NCBI RefSeq assembly: GCF_014645515.1
Contig: NZ_BMLW01000001.1
Span: 1 to 64,000, forward strand
Direction: 5' to 3'
DNA length: 64,000 nt
Source: Oceanobacillus neutriphilus
GTDB lineage: Bacteria; Bacillota; Bacilli; Bacillales; Amphibacillaceae
Every line of letters starts with the position of its first letter. The stretch's first letter is position 1. The translations under genes and the position numbers were made by a program. A model generated the notes under the pieces. It was given only the letters and a program-made list of their open reading frames with translations, was not told the DNA's origin and made no database searches. Below, in pieces: positions 8,317-17,741 of the stretch.

Positions 8317-10035
8317 ATGATGAAAAAAATGAATGGAATTGCTGCATCTAGTGGAATTGCCATTGCTAAAGTATATGAGCTAAAGGAGCCAGAATTAAAT
8401 TTTGAAAAGTCTTCGATTGATGATCCAGGAAAAGAGATTGAGCGTCTTGATAACGCACTGGAAGTTTCCAGAAAAGAACTGGAAAAAATCAAAGAACATA
8501 CATTAAAAGAACTTGGGGAAGAGCATGCAGAAATCTTTTCTGCACATCTGCTTGTCTTAGGAGATCCAGAGCTTATTAACCCGATCAAAGATAAAATCAA
8601 TGATGATAAAGTAAATGCAGAAGCAGCACTGGATGAAGTTGCTACCATGTTTGTCGGTATGTTTAAAGGAATGGATAATGAGTATATGCGTGAACGTGCA
8701 GCTGATATCCAGGATGTAACCAAACGTGTGATGTCTCATTTACTGCAGGTTACTTTTCCTAATCCAGCCTTAATTGACGAACAGGTAATTGTCATAGCCA
8801 GAGATTTAACCCCTTCTGATACGGCACAATTAAACCGCGAATTTGTAAAAGGGTTTGCAACCGATATCGGCGGCAGAACTTCTCATTCTGCTATCATGGC
8901 CCGTTCTTTAGAAATTCCAGCAGTTGTCGGTACCAAAGAAGTTACCGGCGCTGTGAAAAAAGATGATCAAATTATTGTTGACGGAATTGAAGGCAAGGTT
9001 ATTATTAACCCTTCAGAAGAAGAAATTAAAGTTTACGAAGAGAAGCAGGCTGCCTTTGCTAAGCAGCAGGCAGAATGGGCAAAATTAAAAGACGAGCCTA
9101 CTTTCTCCGCTGACGGCGAACAGGTAGAGCTTGGAGGGAATATCGGTACACCAGAAGATGTAGATGGTGTTCTTAATAATGGCGGCGAAGCTGTTGGTCT
9201 TTACCGTACAGAATTCTTATACATGGGTAACTCAGAATTGCCTTCTGAGGATATTCAATTTGAAGCATATAAAACCGTGTTGGAAAAAATGGGGGACAAG
9301 CCTGTCGTTGTAAGAACACTTGATGTCGGCGGCGATAAGGAAATCAGTTACTTAGATATGCCGCATGAAATGAATCCGTTCTTAGGATTCCGTGCAATCC
9401 GTTTCTGTCTGGAAAATGAACATGTATTCCGTCCACAGCTCCGCGCTTTATTGCGTGCAAGTGCATACGGTAATCTAAAAATTATGTTCCCGATGATTGC
9501 TACATTAGAAGAATTCCGTCAGGCAAAAGCATTACTGCTGGAAGAAAAAGATAATCTTCAAAAAGATGGTGTTGAGGTTTCTGAAAATATCGAGGTTGGA
9601 ATCATGGTAGAAATTCCTGCTACTGCAGTTCTTGCAAAACAATTTGCAAAAGAAGTTGACTTCTTCAGTATCGGAACAAATGACCTGATTCAATACACGA
9701 TGGCTGCCGACCGCATGAATGAACAGGTATCCTATCTGTATCAGCCATACCATCCAGCAATCCTGAACCTGGTAAACAATGTTATTGAAGCAGCTCACGC
9801 AGAAGGCAAATGGGCAGGCATGTGTGGAGAAATGGCGGGAGATAGTACTGCTATTCCACTACTTCTTGCACTAGGACTGGATGAATTCAGCATGAGCGCA
9901 ACGTCCATCTTACCAGCAAGAACGCAGATTCTCGGGCTTAATAAAAAAGAACTTGCAGCACTTAAAGATGAATTCCTTTCTCTAAGCACAGCAGATGAAG
10001 TTGTTGCATTAGCTGCAAAGACAATTAATAAATAA
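8317..10035 (+). CDS. ptsI: PTS enzyme I, 572 aa
   Basis: Phosphoenolpyruvate-protein phosphotransferase: takes phosphate from PEP and passes it to HPr, feeding all PTS sugar permeases. The N-terminal HPr-binding domain includes the active His in '[12 protein letters not shown]' (about 190); the C-terminal PEP-binding TIM barrel has 'LYRTEFLYM', '[10 protein letters not shown]' and the Cys loop 'GMCGEMAGD'. The length is normal. ptsH, usually directly upstream in Bacillaceae, is absent here; the gene has its own upstream region (TATAAT at 8277-8282) and terminator, so HPr must be encoded elsewhere. Confidence 0.96.
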   Translation: MMKKMNGIAASSGIAIAKVYELKEPELNFEKSSIDDPGKEIERLDNALEVSRKELEKIKEHTLKELGEEHAEIFSAHLLVLGDPELINPIKDKINDDKVNAEAALDEVATMFVGMFKGMDNEYMRERAADIQDVTKRVMSHLLQVTFPNPALIDEQVIVIARDLTPSDTAQLNREFVKGFATDIGGRTSHSAIMARSLEIPAVVGTKEVTGAVKKDDQIIVDGIEGKVIINPSEEEIKVYEEKQAAFAKQQAEWAKLKDEPTFSADGEQVELGGNIGTPEDVDGVLNNGGEAVGLYRTEFLYMGNSELPSEDIQFEAYKTVLEKMGDKPVVVRTLDVGGDKEISYLDMPHEMNPFLGFRAIRFCLENEHVFRPQLRALLRASAYGNLKIMFPMIATLEEFRQAKALLLEEKDNLQKDGVEVSENIEVGIMVEIPATAVLAKQFAKEVDFFSIGTNDLIQYTMAADRMNEQVSYLYQPYHPAILNLVNNVIEAAHAEGKWAGMCGEMAGDSTAIPLLLALGLDEFSMSATSILPARTQILGLNKKELAALKDEFLSLSTADEVVALAAKTINK

Positions 10036-10088
10036 AAGTAAATCCTCGAGGATTGTATCGTTTTAACAAGACTCAGGAACAGGAACGT

Positions 10089-10138
10089 AAACTAAACTGT
10101 GTAGTCAGAACATATCTTACTTCACAGTTTAGTTTTTT
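10089..10138 (+). terminator. Terminator after ptsI
   Basis: Thirteen-base stem (10089-10101 with 10123-10135, AAACTAAACTGTG type) followed by T residues, about 55 bp after the ptsI stop. Confidence 0.85.
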
Positions 10139-10231
10139 AATTGGCAGAATAAATTTATACAGTTAAAAAATTTTTATATTTTTCATTAAGAAGAGTACAC
10201 TTTTTTCATTACTTTATTAAATACTTGAATA

Positions 10232-10846
10232 CTATTTAAAATTATTCATTATTTGTTTCGCTATTTTAATTGCATCTTGATCTTCTTTTAGACCTAAGGC
10301 ACTTGCCACCCTCTTTTTTCTAACCTCTGAATGATCTTGATGTAATTTCCATTGTCCTTGAATATCATTTACTTCTATATTGAACCCCTCAACTCCGTTA
10401 ATAAGACGATGATATACATGATTTGGAATATTACCGTTCCAAGGTTTAAGCTGATCTTTCTCATAGTACGCAATCGTTTTATCCATTATTTCCTTTAAAT
10501 CCTCAGGGGAATTCTTTGGAATATACTTACCATAGACATGAACTGCTTGATAATCCCAGGTCGGAACATAACCTTCCTCTTCATACCAAGTTGGTGATAC
10601 GTAAGCATGTGGTCCTGAAAAAACAACCAAAACATCACCTTTTATCTCACGCCATTGTGGATTTCCTTTAGACATATGACCTATCAATTTAATACTACCG
10701 TCTGTATTTTTTTCGACTAAAAAAGGCAAATGAGTGCCATGAAGCATATCTTCACCATTTGACACAAGAATACCAAAACTATTCTCCTCAATAAAATGTA
10801 TCTTTGTCTCGATGTCGTCCATTCTATAATACTTAGGTATATACAT
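10232..10846 (-). CDS. PaiB-family FMN-binding protein, 204 aa
   Basis: Member of the PaiB/FMN-binding split-barrel family (B. subtilis PaiB was described as a negative regulator of sporulation and protease genes). Family motifs: N-terminal 'YIPKYYRMDD', 'HGTHLPFLV', 'GHMSKGNPQW' and 'FSGPHAYVSPTWY' with 'VPTWDYQAVHVYG'. It is the last gene of the leftward peptide-transporter operon, 18 bp after the esterase gene. A reductase or protective role for an imported compound is as likely as regulation, and the sequence does not decide between them. Confidence 0.85.
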   Translation of the reverse strand: MYIPKYYRMDDIETKIHFIEENSFGILVSNGEDMLHGTHLPFLVEKNTDGSIKLIGHMSKGNPQWREIKGDVLVVFSGPHAYVSPTWYEEEGYVPTWDYQAVHVYGKYIPKNSPEDLKEIMDKTIAYYEKDQLKPWNGNIPNHVYHRLINGVEGFNIEVNDIQGQWKLHQDHSEVRKKRVASALGLKEDQDAIKIAKQIMNNFK

Positions 10847-10864
10847 TCTACTCCTCCCACTATA

Positions 10865-11803
10865 TTAATATCTTTCAAGAGTTGCCTTATTATTTCTTCC
10901 TTTCATTTTAGCTACAATTTGATCTAGTATCTCCCTGGCCTCGTCTATTTCACCTGTCATATTCAAAAAACTATGGGTGAGAGATTTACAACAGGTGTAA
11001 TCGACAGAATTTCCTGCATCTAATAATGCTTTTGCATACACTAGCCCATCGTTTTGAAGCGGATCATACTGCGCAGTAAGAATAATTGAATCTGGAAGTG
11101 CGTTAAGATTCTTTTGAAGTAAAGGCGAAATATTAGGTAAATCCCTATCAACATGATGAGGCAAGTAAAAGGATGTATACCACTCTAATTCCTCAGTCGT
11201 TAAATTATAACCTTCACCATATAATTTGTGAGTTTTGGAATTTAATTTAAAATCTAACCATGGATAAAAAAGCCACTGACTATTGATTGACACTTCTTTA
11301 GAATCCCGGAGTAAAATTGCTGCTTGAGCAGCTAAATTACCACCGGCGCTGTCTCCTGCAATTGCTATATTTGTACTTTCTGCATTGATTTCGCCCGCAT
11401 AATTGCAGGCCCATTGTATAGAAGCCAAAGCGTCCTCTAAAGCTGCCGGGTAAGGGTTCTCAGGAGCTAAACGATAATCTACAGAGATAACAATTCGCTC
11501 TGAATATTTGCAAATATAACGACATAGATTATCCACAGAACTCAAATCACCTAACACAAATCCTCCACCATGAAAATACACGACCAAAGGATGAGGACCA
11601 ATCCCTTCAGGTGTATAAATTCTCATTGGGATAGTTAAATTATTATAGGTGACTATGCGGTTCTCTATAAAAGCAACTTCTACCTGAATTTCTTTTAAAT
11701 TTTTTCGGTATTTCAGAAAACTTTCACGGGCGGAGTGAACGCTTTCCCAGTTAATTGGTGAAGAATTATTTGTTAAGTGTTCTTTTATTTTATCGTTCAA
11801 CAA
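10865..11803 (-). CDS. HSL-type alpha/beta hydrolase (esterase), 312 aa
   Basis: Hormone-sensitive-lipase family esterase. Diagnostic motifs: 'VYFHGGGFVLGD' (oxyanion hole, about 75-86) and 'GDSAGGNLAA' (nucleophile Ser about 150); an Asp in 'AQYDPLQNDG' and a His in 'SLTHSF' complete the triad. It starts with TTG (SD weak, so the start is uncertain). It sits in the dipeptide-transporter operon between the carboxypeptidase and the PaiB-like gene, suggesting it hydrolyses an ester of the imported substrate (inference). Confidence 0.85.
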   Translation of the reverse strand: MLNDKIKEHLTNNSSPINWESVHSARESFLKYRKNLKEIQVEVAFIENRIVTYNNLTIPMRIYTPEGIGPHPLVVYFHGGGFVLGDLSSVDNLCRYICKYSERIVISVDYRLAPENPYPAALEDALASIQWACNYAGEINAESTNIAIAGDSAGGNLAAQAAILLRDSKEVSINSQWLFYPWLDFKLNSKTHKLYGEGYNLTTEELEWYTSFYLPHHVDRDLPNISPLLQKNLNALPDSIILTAQYDPLQNDGLVYAKALLDAGNSVDYTCCKSLTHSFLNMTGEIDEAREILDQIVAKMKGRNNKATLERY

Positions 11804-11835
11804 TTACAGTCAACCCACTTTCTTTCTAATATCGA

Positions 11836-13230
11836 TTACACTTTTTCTGTTTTCGCTAAATGCTGCACAACCTTTAACCCGCTTTCAATTTGAATACGTA
11901 CTAGTGTTTGAATAGGAATAACTTCAAAATTCAAATCTGATTCTAATTGGTTGCATGCTCTCACCAACATTTCCAATGATTGATTGCGGGCATTCTTTAA
12001 TAATTGTATGTTTTCACTACTCATTGTATTTGACGCTAATTTTAACCTATCTATTTCAAATTCAATTGCCCGAACAGTCATTCCTAAAAATAAGTTATTA
12101 TAAAATTGGGCGGTATAGAGATTATCAAATATTTGTGAAATACTAGCTTTTTTTTCGAAATCTGGATTAGATGATGCCCAGTTTAATTTTGCAATGCCAT
12201 TCTTTTCTTCATGCTTTATAATCTCAGCAACTAGTTGAATAAATACGTTATCCTCCGAAATAAATGTCCTAATTGGTTCTAATAATTGACTTATCTCACG
12301 ATAATGTGCATTTGTCAGACGAACATTTTCAGCGACAGCCTCTTTTCTACTAATCTCTCCTACACTTTCATCTGCTACGCGATTATCATAAAAATATGGC
12401 AGCTCGGTAAGTAAGGTAACACAATCCTTATTACGACTCAGAGCATAGTCTCCGCTACACGTACCTATATTATGTTTTGGGGGCTCCCCAGTATGCTTTA
12501 ATGTATACTCATATTCAGCAGAAGAACTCATCATTTGAAAGATAGCCGGAGAAAATTCTTTCAGAAATGGCGCTTCTGGCTCGCCTCTGTTTAAGGGAAT
12601 ACCTTGCTTTGTAGCAGATTTCCGCAAAGAGTTATACAGTGCTGGCATATCGTGAGTGATGTACCAATACGCCCCTCCAAAACCTGCATTGTGAAGAGAA
12701 TAAATAAAATCTGGTTTATATTCATCTATTAAACGCATCAGTGCCTGAGTCTCTGGAATCGGATTTTTAAACTTCATTTCCTTATAATCGAATGGAAATG
12801 TCCATTCTACTTGTTGGTTACCCACTGGTCTGTAGAAGTTCCTGCTATACGTAAATAAATCAAACGGTCCTTTAAACCATCCCTCGTTTAAACGAGTTCC
12901 ATCAGGATCAATGCATTTAATAATATACCAAGTAAATCCTAAGTCCTCACATATATCTGTGCTGGATGCCAATACTTCTGATAAATACTCCATTGTCATC
13001 GCCCCTATAGGTTCGTTGGGGTGGGGTAAAGCAAAGCATAAGGCATTTTTAGAACCCTTCCCTATCTTCATACATAAGATAGGGTGCCCATTCCGTGAGT
13101 TTCCGACTTTTAAAACTTCCACTGTATCTGGATACTTTTCTGCTAAGCGTTTAGTACTCTCATCCATTTCATCAACCGTCATAAAACGTTTGTAATCGGG
13201 GACATTTGAAATAATCTGCTCTAAATTCAT
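11836..13230 (-). CDS. M14-family zinc carboxypeptidase-like protein, 464 aa
   Basis: Metallocarboxypeptidase or deacylase of the M14 superfamily. Zinc ligands appear as 'PHPNEPIG' (HxxE) and His in 'YSLHNAGFGG'; substrate-binding Asn-Arg in 'YSRNFYRP'; a candidate catalytic Glu in 'LLTELPYF'. There is no signal peptide, so it acts in the cytoplasm on imported material. ATG 13230 is preferred: the in-frame GTG at 13242 is part of the SD GGGAGTG. It follows the binding-protein gene of the ABC importer by about 35 bp. Family and operon suggest release of a C-terminal residue or acyl group from the transported peptide-like compound. Confidence 0.82.
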   Translation of the reverse strand: MNLEQIISNVPDYKRFMTVDEMDESTKRLAEKYPDTVEVLKVGNSRNGHPILCMKIGKGSKNALCFALPHPNEPIGAMTMEYLSEVLASSTDICEDLGFTWYIIKCIDPDGTRLNEGWFKGPFDLFTYSRNFYRPVGNQQVEWTFPFDYKEMKFKNPIPETQALMRLIDEYKPDFIYSLHNAGFGGAYWYITHDMPALYNSLRKSATKQGIPLNRGEPEAPFLKEFSPAIFQMMSSSAEYEYTLKHTGEPPKHNIGTCSGDYALSRNKDCVTLLTELPYFYDNRVADESVGEISRKEAVAENVRLTNAHYREISQLLEPIRTFISEDNVFIQLVAEIIKHEEKNGIAKLNWASSNPDFEKKASISQIFDNLYTAQFYNNLFLGMTVRAIEFEIDRLKLASNTMSSENIQLLKNARNQSLEMLVRACNQLESDLNFEVIPIQTLVRIQIESGLKVVQHLAKTEKV

Positions 13231-13264
13231 TAAAATTGTCACTCCCTTTCCAACAATACAATGA

Positions 13265-14815
13265 CTATTCAGTCAATTCTACATACGTATATTCTGCAAA
13301 CCCCGTTTTCCCGATAGCTTCTTCTGAAAAAGGGTCGCCTTCTATATAAGCATGAACAGGATCAGACCCCACCCATTCTGAGATTGGATAGATAATCATA
13401 TCCTCTAAAAGGATCCGTTGAACTTCACTGTAATAACTTGCACGTTCTTCCTCCTCAAAAATAGCCCCTGCAGTATCAAGCAGCTCATCTAATTCTTGAT
13501 TACTGTAGCCCATGAAATTACTATCTCCAGTTGTCGATACCCTTGACGTGATAGCTCCAACATCTGGTCCTTGATAGCCTCCAAGTAAGGTTATTTGGAA
13601 ATTTTGATTGTCTACAACTTTTTCTTGCCAAGCTGCATACTCAGACGAATTAATGGTTAGTTCAATTCCAACCTGGCTTAGTTGTTCTTTAACTACTGTA
13701 GCTATGTCGCTAAAATTACCAGATTCAAACATATCAATACTTGTCGATAAATAGTTCCCGTTTTCATCTGGTTCAAGACCTGTTTCTTCAAGTTTCGCTT
13801 TAGCCAACTCTTGATTGCTTTCAGGGATAAGGTAATCATCATCTAATACCCATTCATACGATGGAGAAAGAAAATGCGTTGCTGCTTCTCCAATCTCACC
13901 ATCAGTTCTCATTGTAATATCTTCATTATCAAGCGCATATGCAATTGCCTGTCGAATATTAGGATCATTAAAAGGCTCCTCTGCAACATTAAAAGCTAAA
14001 TACTGACGTGATGGCCAAACAGTTGGAGTTATTTTATATTCATCGCTATTCACTATATTTTCTACTTCAGCTATAGGAGGAGCACCACCTAAAATATCAA
14101 TTTCACCATTATAAAAGGCTTGAATTTGCGTGTCTTGATCAGAGTTAATAGAGAAGATTAACCGATCTACTTTAGGTGTGTCACCAAAGTAATCACTGTT
14201 ATGTTCTAACTCTACGTTTACTCCTGTCTCATGACTTACAAATTTAAATGGACCAGTACCAATTGGTTCAACACTTGTACCTGAGTCCCAATTATCTTCA
14301 TCATAAATATGCTCTGGAACAATAAATGTGGCATACCAAGCTAAATATCCTAAAAAACTGGCATCTGGTTGGCTCAATGTAATAACGACCGTATTATCAT
14401 CAGGTGCTTCAACCTTTTCCATACTGTTTAAATTATCTACAGCAGCACCATTCTGCTCTATAATCATATCTAATGTAAATTTAGCGTCGCTTGATGTAAA
14501 AGGCTCGCCATCATGCCAGGTTATATTTTCATGTAAATTGAAAGTTATCTCCGTGCCATCCTCAGAAACTTCCCAGTCTTTCGCTAAATCTGGTATAATC
14601 TCTTGATTATTATTTAATTTAATTAAACGACTATAGATATTTTGTGCCATCGGGTAGAAATTGTCGTCAGGTCTAGCATCGGGATTATATGTTTGAGGGT
14701 CCCCAACAGCGCCAACCACTAGCGTATCCCCACTATTAGATTCTGCTTCTCCATTAGAACATGCAAATAACAGCGTATTACATATAATAAAAATACCTAG
14801 TATTAACTTCTTCAA
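13265..14815 (-). CDS. Peptide-binding lipoprotein of ABC importer (SBP family 5), 516 aa
   Basis: Extracellular binding protein of the DppA/OppA type. Lipoprotein signal peptide with lipobox 'LLFAC' (Cys about 19), then the family 5 fold, with 'DLAKDWEVSEDGTEITFNL' and 'FKFVSHETG' typical of the family. A TTG start with AAGGAGTGG upstream. It is fifth in the operon after permeases B and C and ATPases D and F, so the set is complete. Substrate probably a small peptide or peptide-like conjugate. Confidence 0.9.
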   Translation of the reverse strand: MKKLILGIFIICNTLLFACSNGEAESNSGDTLVVGAVGDPQTYNPDARPDDNFYPMAQNIYSRLIKLNNNQEIIPDLAKDWEVSEDGTEITFNLHENITWHDGEPFTSSDAKFTLDMIIEQNGAAVDNLNSMEKVEAPDDNTVVITLSQPDASFLGYLAWYATFIVPEHIYDEDNWDSGTSVEPIGTGPFKFVSHETGVNVELEHNSDYFGDTPKVDRLIFSINSDQDTQIQAFYNGEIDILGGAPPIAEVENIVNSDEYKITPTVWPSRQYLAFNVAEEPFNDPNIRQAIAYALDNEDITMRTDGEIGEAATHFLSPSYEWVLDDDYLIPESNQELAKAKLEETGLEPDENGNYLSTSIDMFESGNFSDIATVVKEQLSQVGIELTINSSEYAAWQEKVVDNQNFQITLLGGYQGPDVGAITSRVSTTGDSNFMGYSNQELDELLDTAGAIFEEEERASYYSEVQRILLEDMIIYPISEWVGSDPVHAYIEGDPFSEEAIGKTGFAEYTYVELTE

Positions 14816-14841
14816 CTGCCACCACTCCTTAATTAATCAGA

Positions 14842-15867
14842 TTAATTATCTAATTCATCTGTACCATATGGACAATACACTTCGTGATGATTACTAACAG
14901 CTCTTACATCGGGGTATTGCATCGAACATGAAGCTCGACTAATCGGACATCTCGGTTCAAAAAAACACCCTGGTCCTGCGTTTACAGGTGTTGGTGGCTC
15001 CCCTTTTAGATAAATAATGCTTTTATTCTGTATATCCTCATCCAAGTCCATAGAGTTAGATATAAGCGCTTTGGTATATGGATGCTGAGGATTTTGTATT
15101 ATTTCTTCGGTAGAACCAATCTCAATAATACGCCCAAGATACATAACTGCAATCCGATCAGCTATATATCTAGTAGCGGCTAAATCATGGCTTATAAATA
15201 CCATAGCAGTCTTTTGTATTTTACAAACCTGCTTGAGCATATTCATGATATCTGCCCTTACGGATACATCTAACATTGAAACAGGCTCATCGGCAACTAA
15301 GAAATCTGGCTTTAAAAGCATTGAGCGCACAATAGAAATCCGCTGCAGCTGACCACCTGACAGCTCATAAGGATAACGCTTCAAAATATCTTTTGCTGGT
15401 GTTAATCCAGCATTTTCTAAGATTTCTATGCATTTCATCCTTCTTTCATCTGTATTGCTTCCCACATCGTGTAGTTTCATCACATTCAATAAAATTTTCT
15501 CTATTGTGTATCTTGGATCAAATGTATCAAAGGGATTTTGAAAAATAATTTGAACCTTTTTTCTAAAAGCGAGTTGATTATTTTTCAATGATAGATTCGA
15601 ATTAAGCCCTCTTATATTCACAGATCCTTCGCTTAGACTTTCCAGATTCACTAATACTTTACCTAATGTTGACTTTCCACAGCCGCTTTCTCCAACAACC
15701 CCTAAAATTTCTCCTTCATTCATAGTAAAGCTCACACCGTCAACTGATTTTACTTTTTCCTTATTGATCAAGCTCCACCTTTTAGTTGTCTTTCGTGTTT
15801 TTCGAATATAGTATTTCTTCACATTATTTACCTCTATTACACAATTGTCTGTTTCCCCTCCTCCCAT
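14842..15867 (-). CDS. Oligopeptide/dipeptide ABC ATPase, DppF/OppF type, 341 aa
   Basis: Cytoplasmic ATPase energising the importer. Walker A 'GESGCGKST', signature 'LSGGQLQR', Walker B 'FLVADEPVSMLD', and the C-terminal oligopeptide-transporter Cys cluster in 'CFFEPRCPISRASC', which in this family can bind Fe-S. The start at 15867 overlaps the end of the DppD gene by 31 bp; GGGAGGTG seven bases upstream supports this ATG. A 30-residue insertion near the N-terminus ('KTRKTTKRWSLINKEKVK') is usual in OppF. Confidence 0.92.
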   Translation of the reverse strand: MGGGETDNCVIEVNNVKKYYIRKTRKTTKRWSLINKEKVKSVDGVSFTMNEGEILGVVGESGCGKSTLGKVLVNLESLSEGSVNIRGLNSNLSLKNNQLAFRKKVQIIFQNPFDTFDPRYTIEKILLNVMKLHDVGSNTDERRMKCIEILENAGLTPAKDILKRYPYELSGGQLQRISIVRSMLLKPDFLVADEPVSMLDVSVRADIMNMLKQVCKIQKTAMVFISHDLAATRYIADRIAVMYLGRIIEIGSTEEIIQNPQHPYTKALISNSMDLDEDIQNKSIIYLKGEPPTPVNAGPGCFFEPRCPISRASCSMQYPDVRAVSNHHEVYCPYGTDELDN

Positions 15868-16835
15868 ACAAATTCACCTCCCTTCACGAAATGGCATTTA
15901 ACTGCTCGGTTATTTTCCAATTCACTATTTTCAGGAGCTGATTGAAAGCATACCTCTTTTGCATACGGACACCTAGCAGCAAAAACACACCCTTCTATAG
16001 GTTTACTCAAATCTGGAATAGAACCCTTGATAGCCGTAATTTTTCTATTTTCTCCCTTAAGTGAAGGAACAGATTTAATTAAACTTTTTGTATATGGATG
16101 AAGCGGGTTGTACAGGACATCCTTGACGAAGCCAGACTCCACGATTTGCCCTGAATACATGACTGCCACTTTTTTACAAGAAGAGGCAACGATAGATAAA
16201 TCGTGCGTAATCATAATCCGTGTTAAACCCATTTTTTCTTCTAATTCCATAAGTTCTTTTAATATTTGGGTTTGCGTCACAACATCGAGCGCAGTTGTTG
16301 CTTCATCTAGTATTAAGAGTTTTGGATTATGCATTAAACCAAGTGCAATAGATACTCGCTGCATCATCCCCCCAGAAAGTTCGTGAGGGTAAGCTTTATA
16401 TACATGTGATGGTAAATTCACCATATCTAATAGTTGAAAAATTCTTTGTTTCAACATTTTATGTGGAATATTTTTTTCATGTAGTCGATAGATATCTGAA
16501 AGTTGATTTCCAACACGATGAACTGGACTTAATGCATTCATAGACTTTTGAAACACTGCTGCAATATCTACCCACCTTACTTCTCGTATTTCTGATGGAG
16601 TCAAATCAAGTAAGCGCTTACTTTTCATTTCGATTTTCCCAGTTACTTTTCCAGTATTTTTAGGAATCAACTGCAATATAGCCATCGCAAGCGTTGATTT
16701 ACCAGACCCTGATTCACCAACTATTCCTATTGTATCCCGTTGGTCTAATTGAAATGAGATATCCTGAACTGCATGAACACTGTTATTTTTCGTATAATAT
16801 TCAACATTGAGTTTTTTCACATTTAGAAATACCAT
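15837..16835 (-). CDS. Oligopeptide/dipeptide ABC ATPase, DppD/OppD type, 332 aa
   Basis: First of two ATPases of the peptide importer. Walker A 'GESGSGKST', signature 'LSGGMMQR', Walker B 'LLILDEATTALD', H-loop 'MITHDLS', and C-terminal 'CVFAARCPYAKEVC' oligo_HPY-type Cys cluster. Follows the DppC permease by 26 bp and overlaps the DppF ATPase, so the two are translated together. Confidence 0.92.
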   Translation of the reverse strand: MVFLNVKKLNVEYYTKNNSVHAVQDISFQLDQRDTIGIVGESGSGKSTLAMAILQLIPKNTGKVTGKIEMKSKRLLDLTPSEIREVRWVDIAAVFQKSMNALSPVHRVGNQLSDIYRLHEKNIPHKMLKQRIFQLLDMVNLPSHVYKAYPHELSGGMMQRVSIALGLMHNPKLLILDEATTALDVVTQTQILKELMELEEKMGLTRIMITHDLSIVASSCKKVAVMYSGQIVESGFVKDVLYNPLHPYTKSLIKSVPSLKGENRKITAIKGSIPDLSKPIEGCVFAARCPYAKEVCFQSAPENSELENNRAVKCHFVKGGEFVWEEGKQTIV

Positions 16836-16861
16836 ACAAACATCCTCTCTTATTATTCATT

Positions 16862-17740
16862 TTATTTGAGTTTGGGATTAATTACCTTATTAAGACCATC
16901 TCCAATCAGGTAAAAAGAAAGCACTGTAATCACAATCATAAATCCCGAAAAAGTAGACACCCACCAACCAGATGTCATATAAGATCGCCCATCAAATACA
17001 ATTTGCCCCCAGCTAATTATGTTTGGATCACCCAATCCTATAAAACTTAAACTAGACTCAATAAGGATGGCACCGGAAATATTCATAGTTGTACTCGCAA
17101 TAATAGGAAAGATACCATTTGGAATAATATGTTTAAAAATAATGAAGCTTTTTTTCTCTCCAATTGCAATACTGCTTTTTATAAATGTTCTTTCACGAAT
17201 CGAAAGAGCCTGAGCCCGCATTAATCTTGCATTACTTGCCCATCCTGTTAATCCAATAATAACCATTACAATAATCAAACTATTTCCAAACAGAGCTGCT
17301 ACTAATAAAATAAGAAAAAAAGTTGGCATCATAAGAAATATATTATTAATTTCTGTTAATAACCGTTCTACTTTTCCGCCATAAAAACCCGCATAGGCGC
17401 CAATGATAGTTCCAATAATTCCAGAAATTATAGCCGATACAAATCCTACCATTAATGAAGTTCTTGTTCCATATAGAATCATGCTGTATAAGTCCCGGCC
17501 CAGCTTATCAGTTCCCAACCAATGTTCTGCACTTGGCGGTACTAATAATCCATCCCCAAGAGCAGTCGGGCTATACAGGGCAAGTAATGGGGCAAATACT
17601 CCAATGAGGACAAGAAATAACAATAAAATACTCCCGATTTTCAATTGATTATTTTGATTAATGATAGTATAAATTCTTTGCAGTACATTTTTTTCTTTTG
17701 GCGTTTGAGGTAACGCTTGTTCGGTTATTGGTTGGCTCAT
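16862..17740 (-). CDS. Peptide ABC permease, DppC type, 292 aa
   Basis: Inner-membrane permease with about six membrane segments and an N-terminal cytoplasmic tail. The EAA-like coupling motif lies in 'ARLMRAQALSIRERTFIKSSIAIG'; the N-terminal 'HWLGTDKLGRDLYSMILYGTRTSL' is the hallmark of DppC/OppC. It starts one base after the DppB stop. Role inferred from family and operon. Confidence 0.92.
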   Translation of the reverse strand: MSQPITEQALPQTPKEKNVLQRIYTIINQNNQLKIGSILLLFLVLIGVFAPLLALYSPTALGDGLLVPPSAEHWLGTDKLGRDLYSMILYGTRTSLMVGFVSAIISGIIGTIIGAYAGFYGGKVERLLTEINNIFLMMPTFFLILLVAALFGNSLIIVMVIIGLTGWASNARLMRAQALSIRERTFIKSSIAIGEKKSFIIFKHIIPNGIFPIIASTTMNISGAILIESSLSFIGLGDPNIISWGQIVFDGRSYMTSGWWVSTFSGFMIVITVLSFYLIGDGLNKVINPKLK

Positions 17741-17741
17741 T

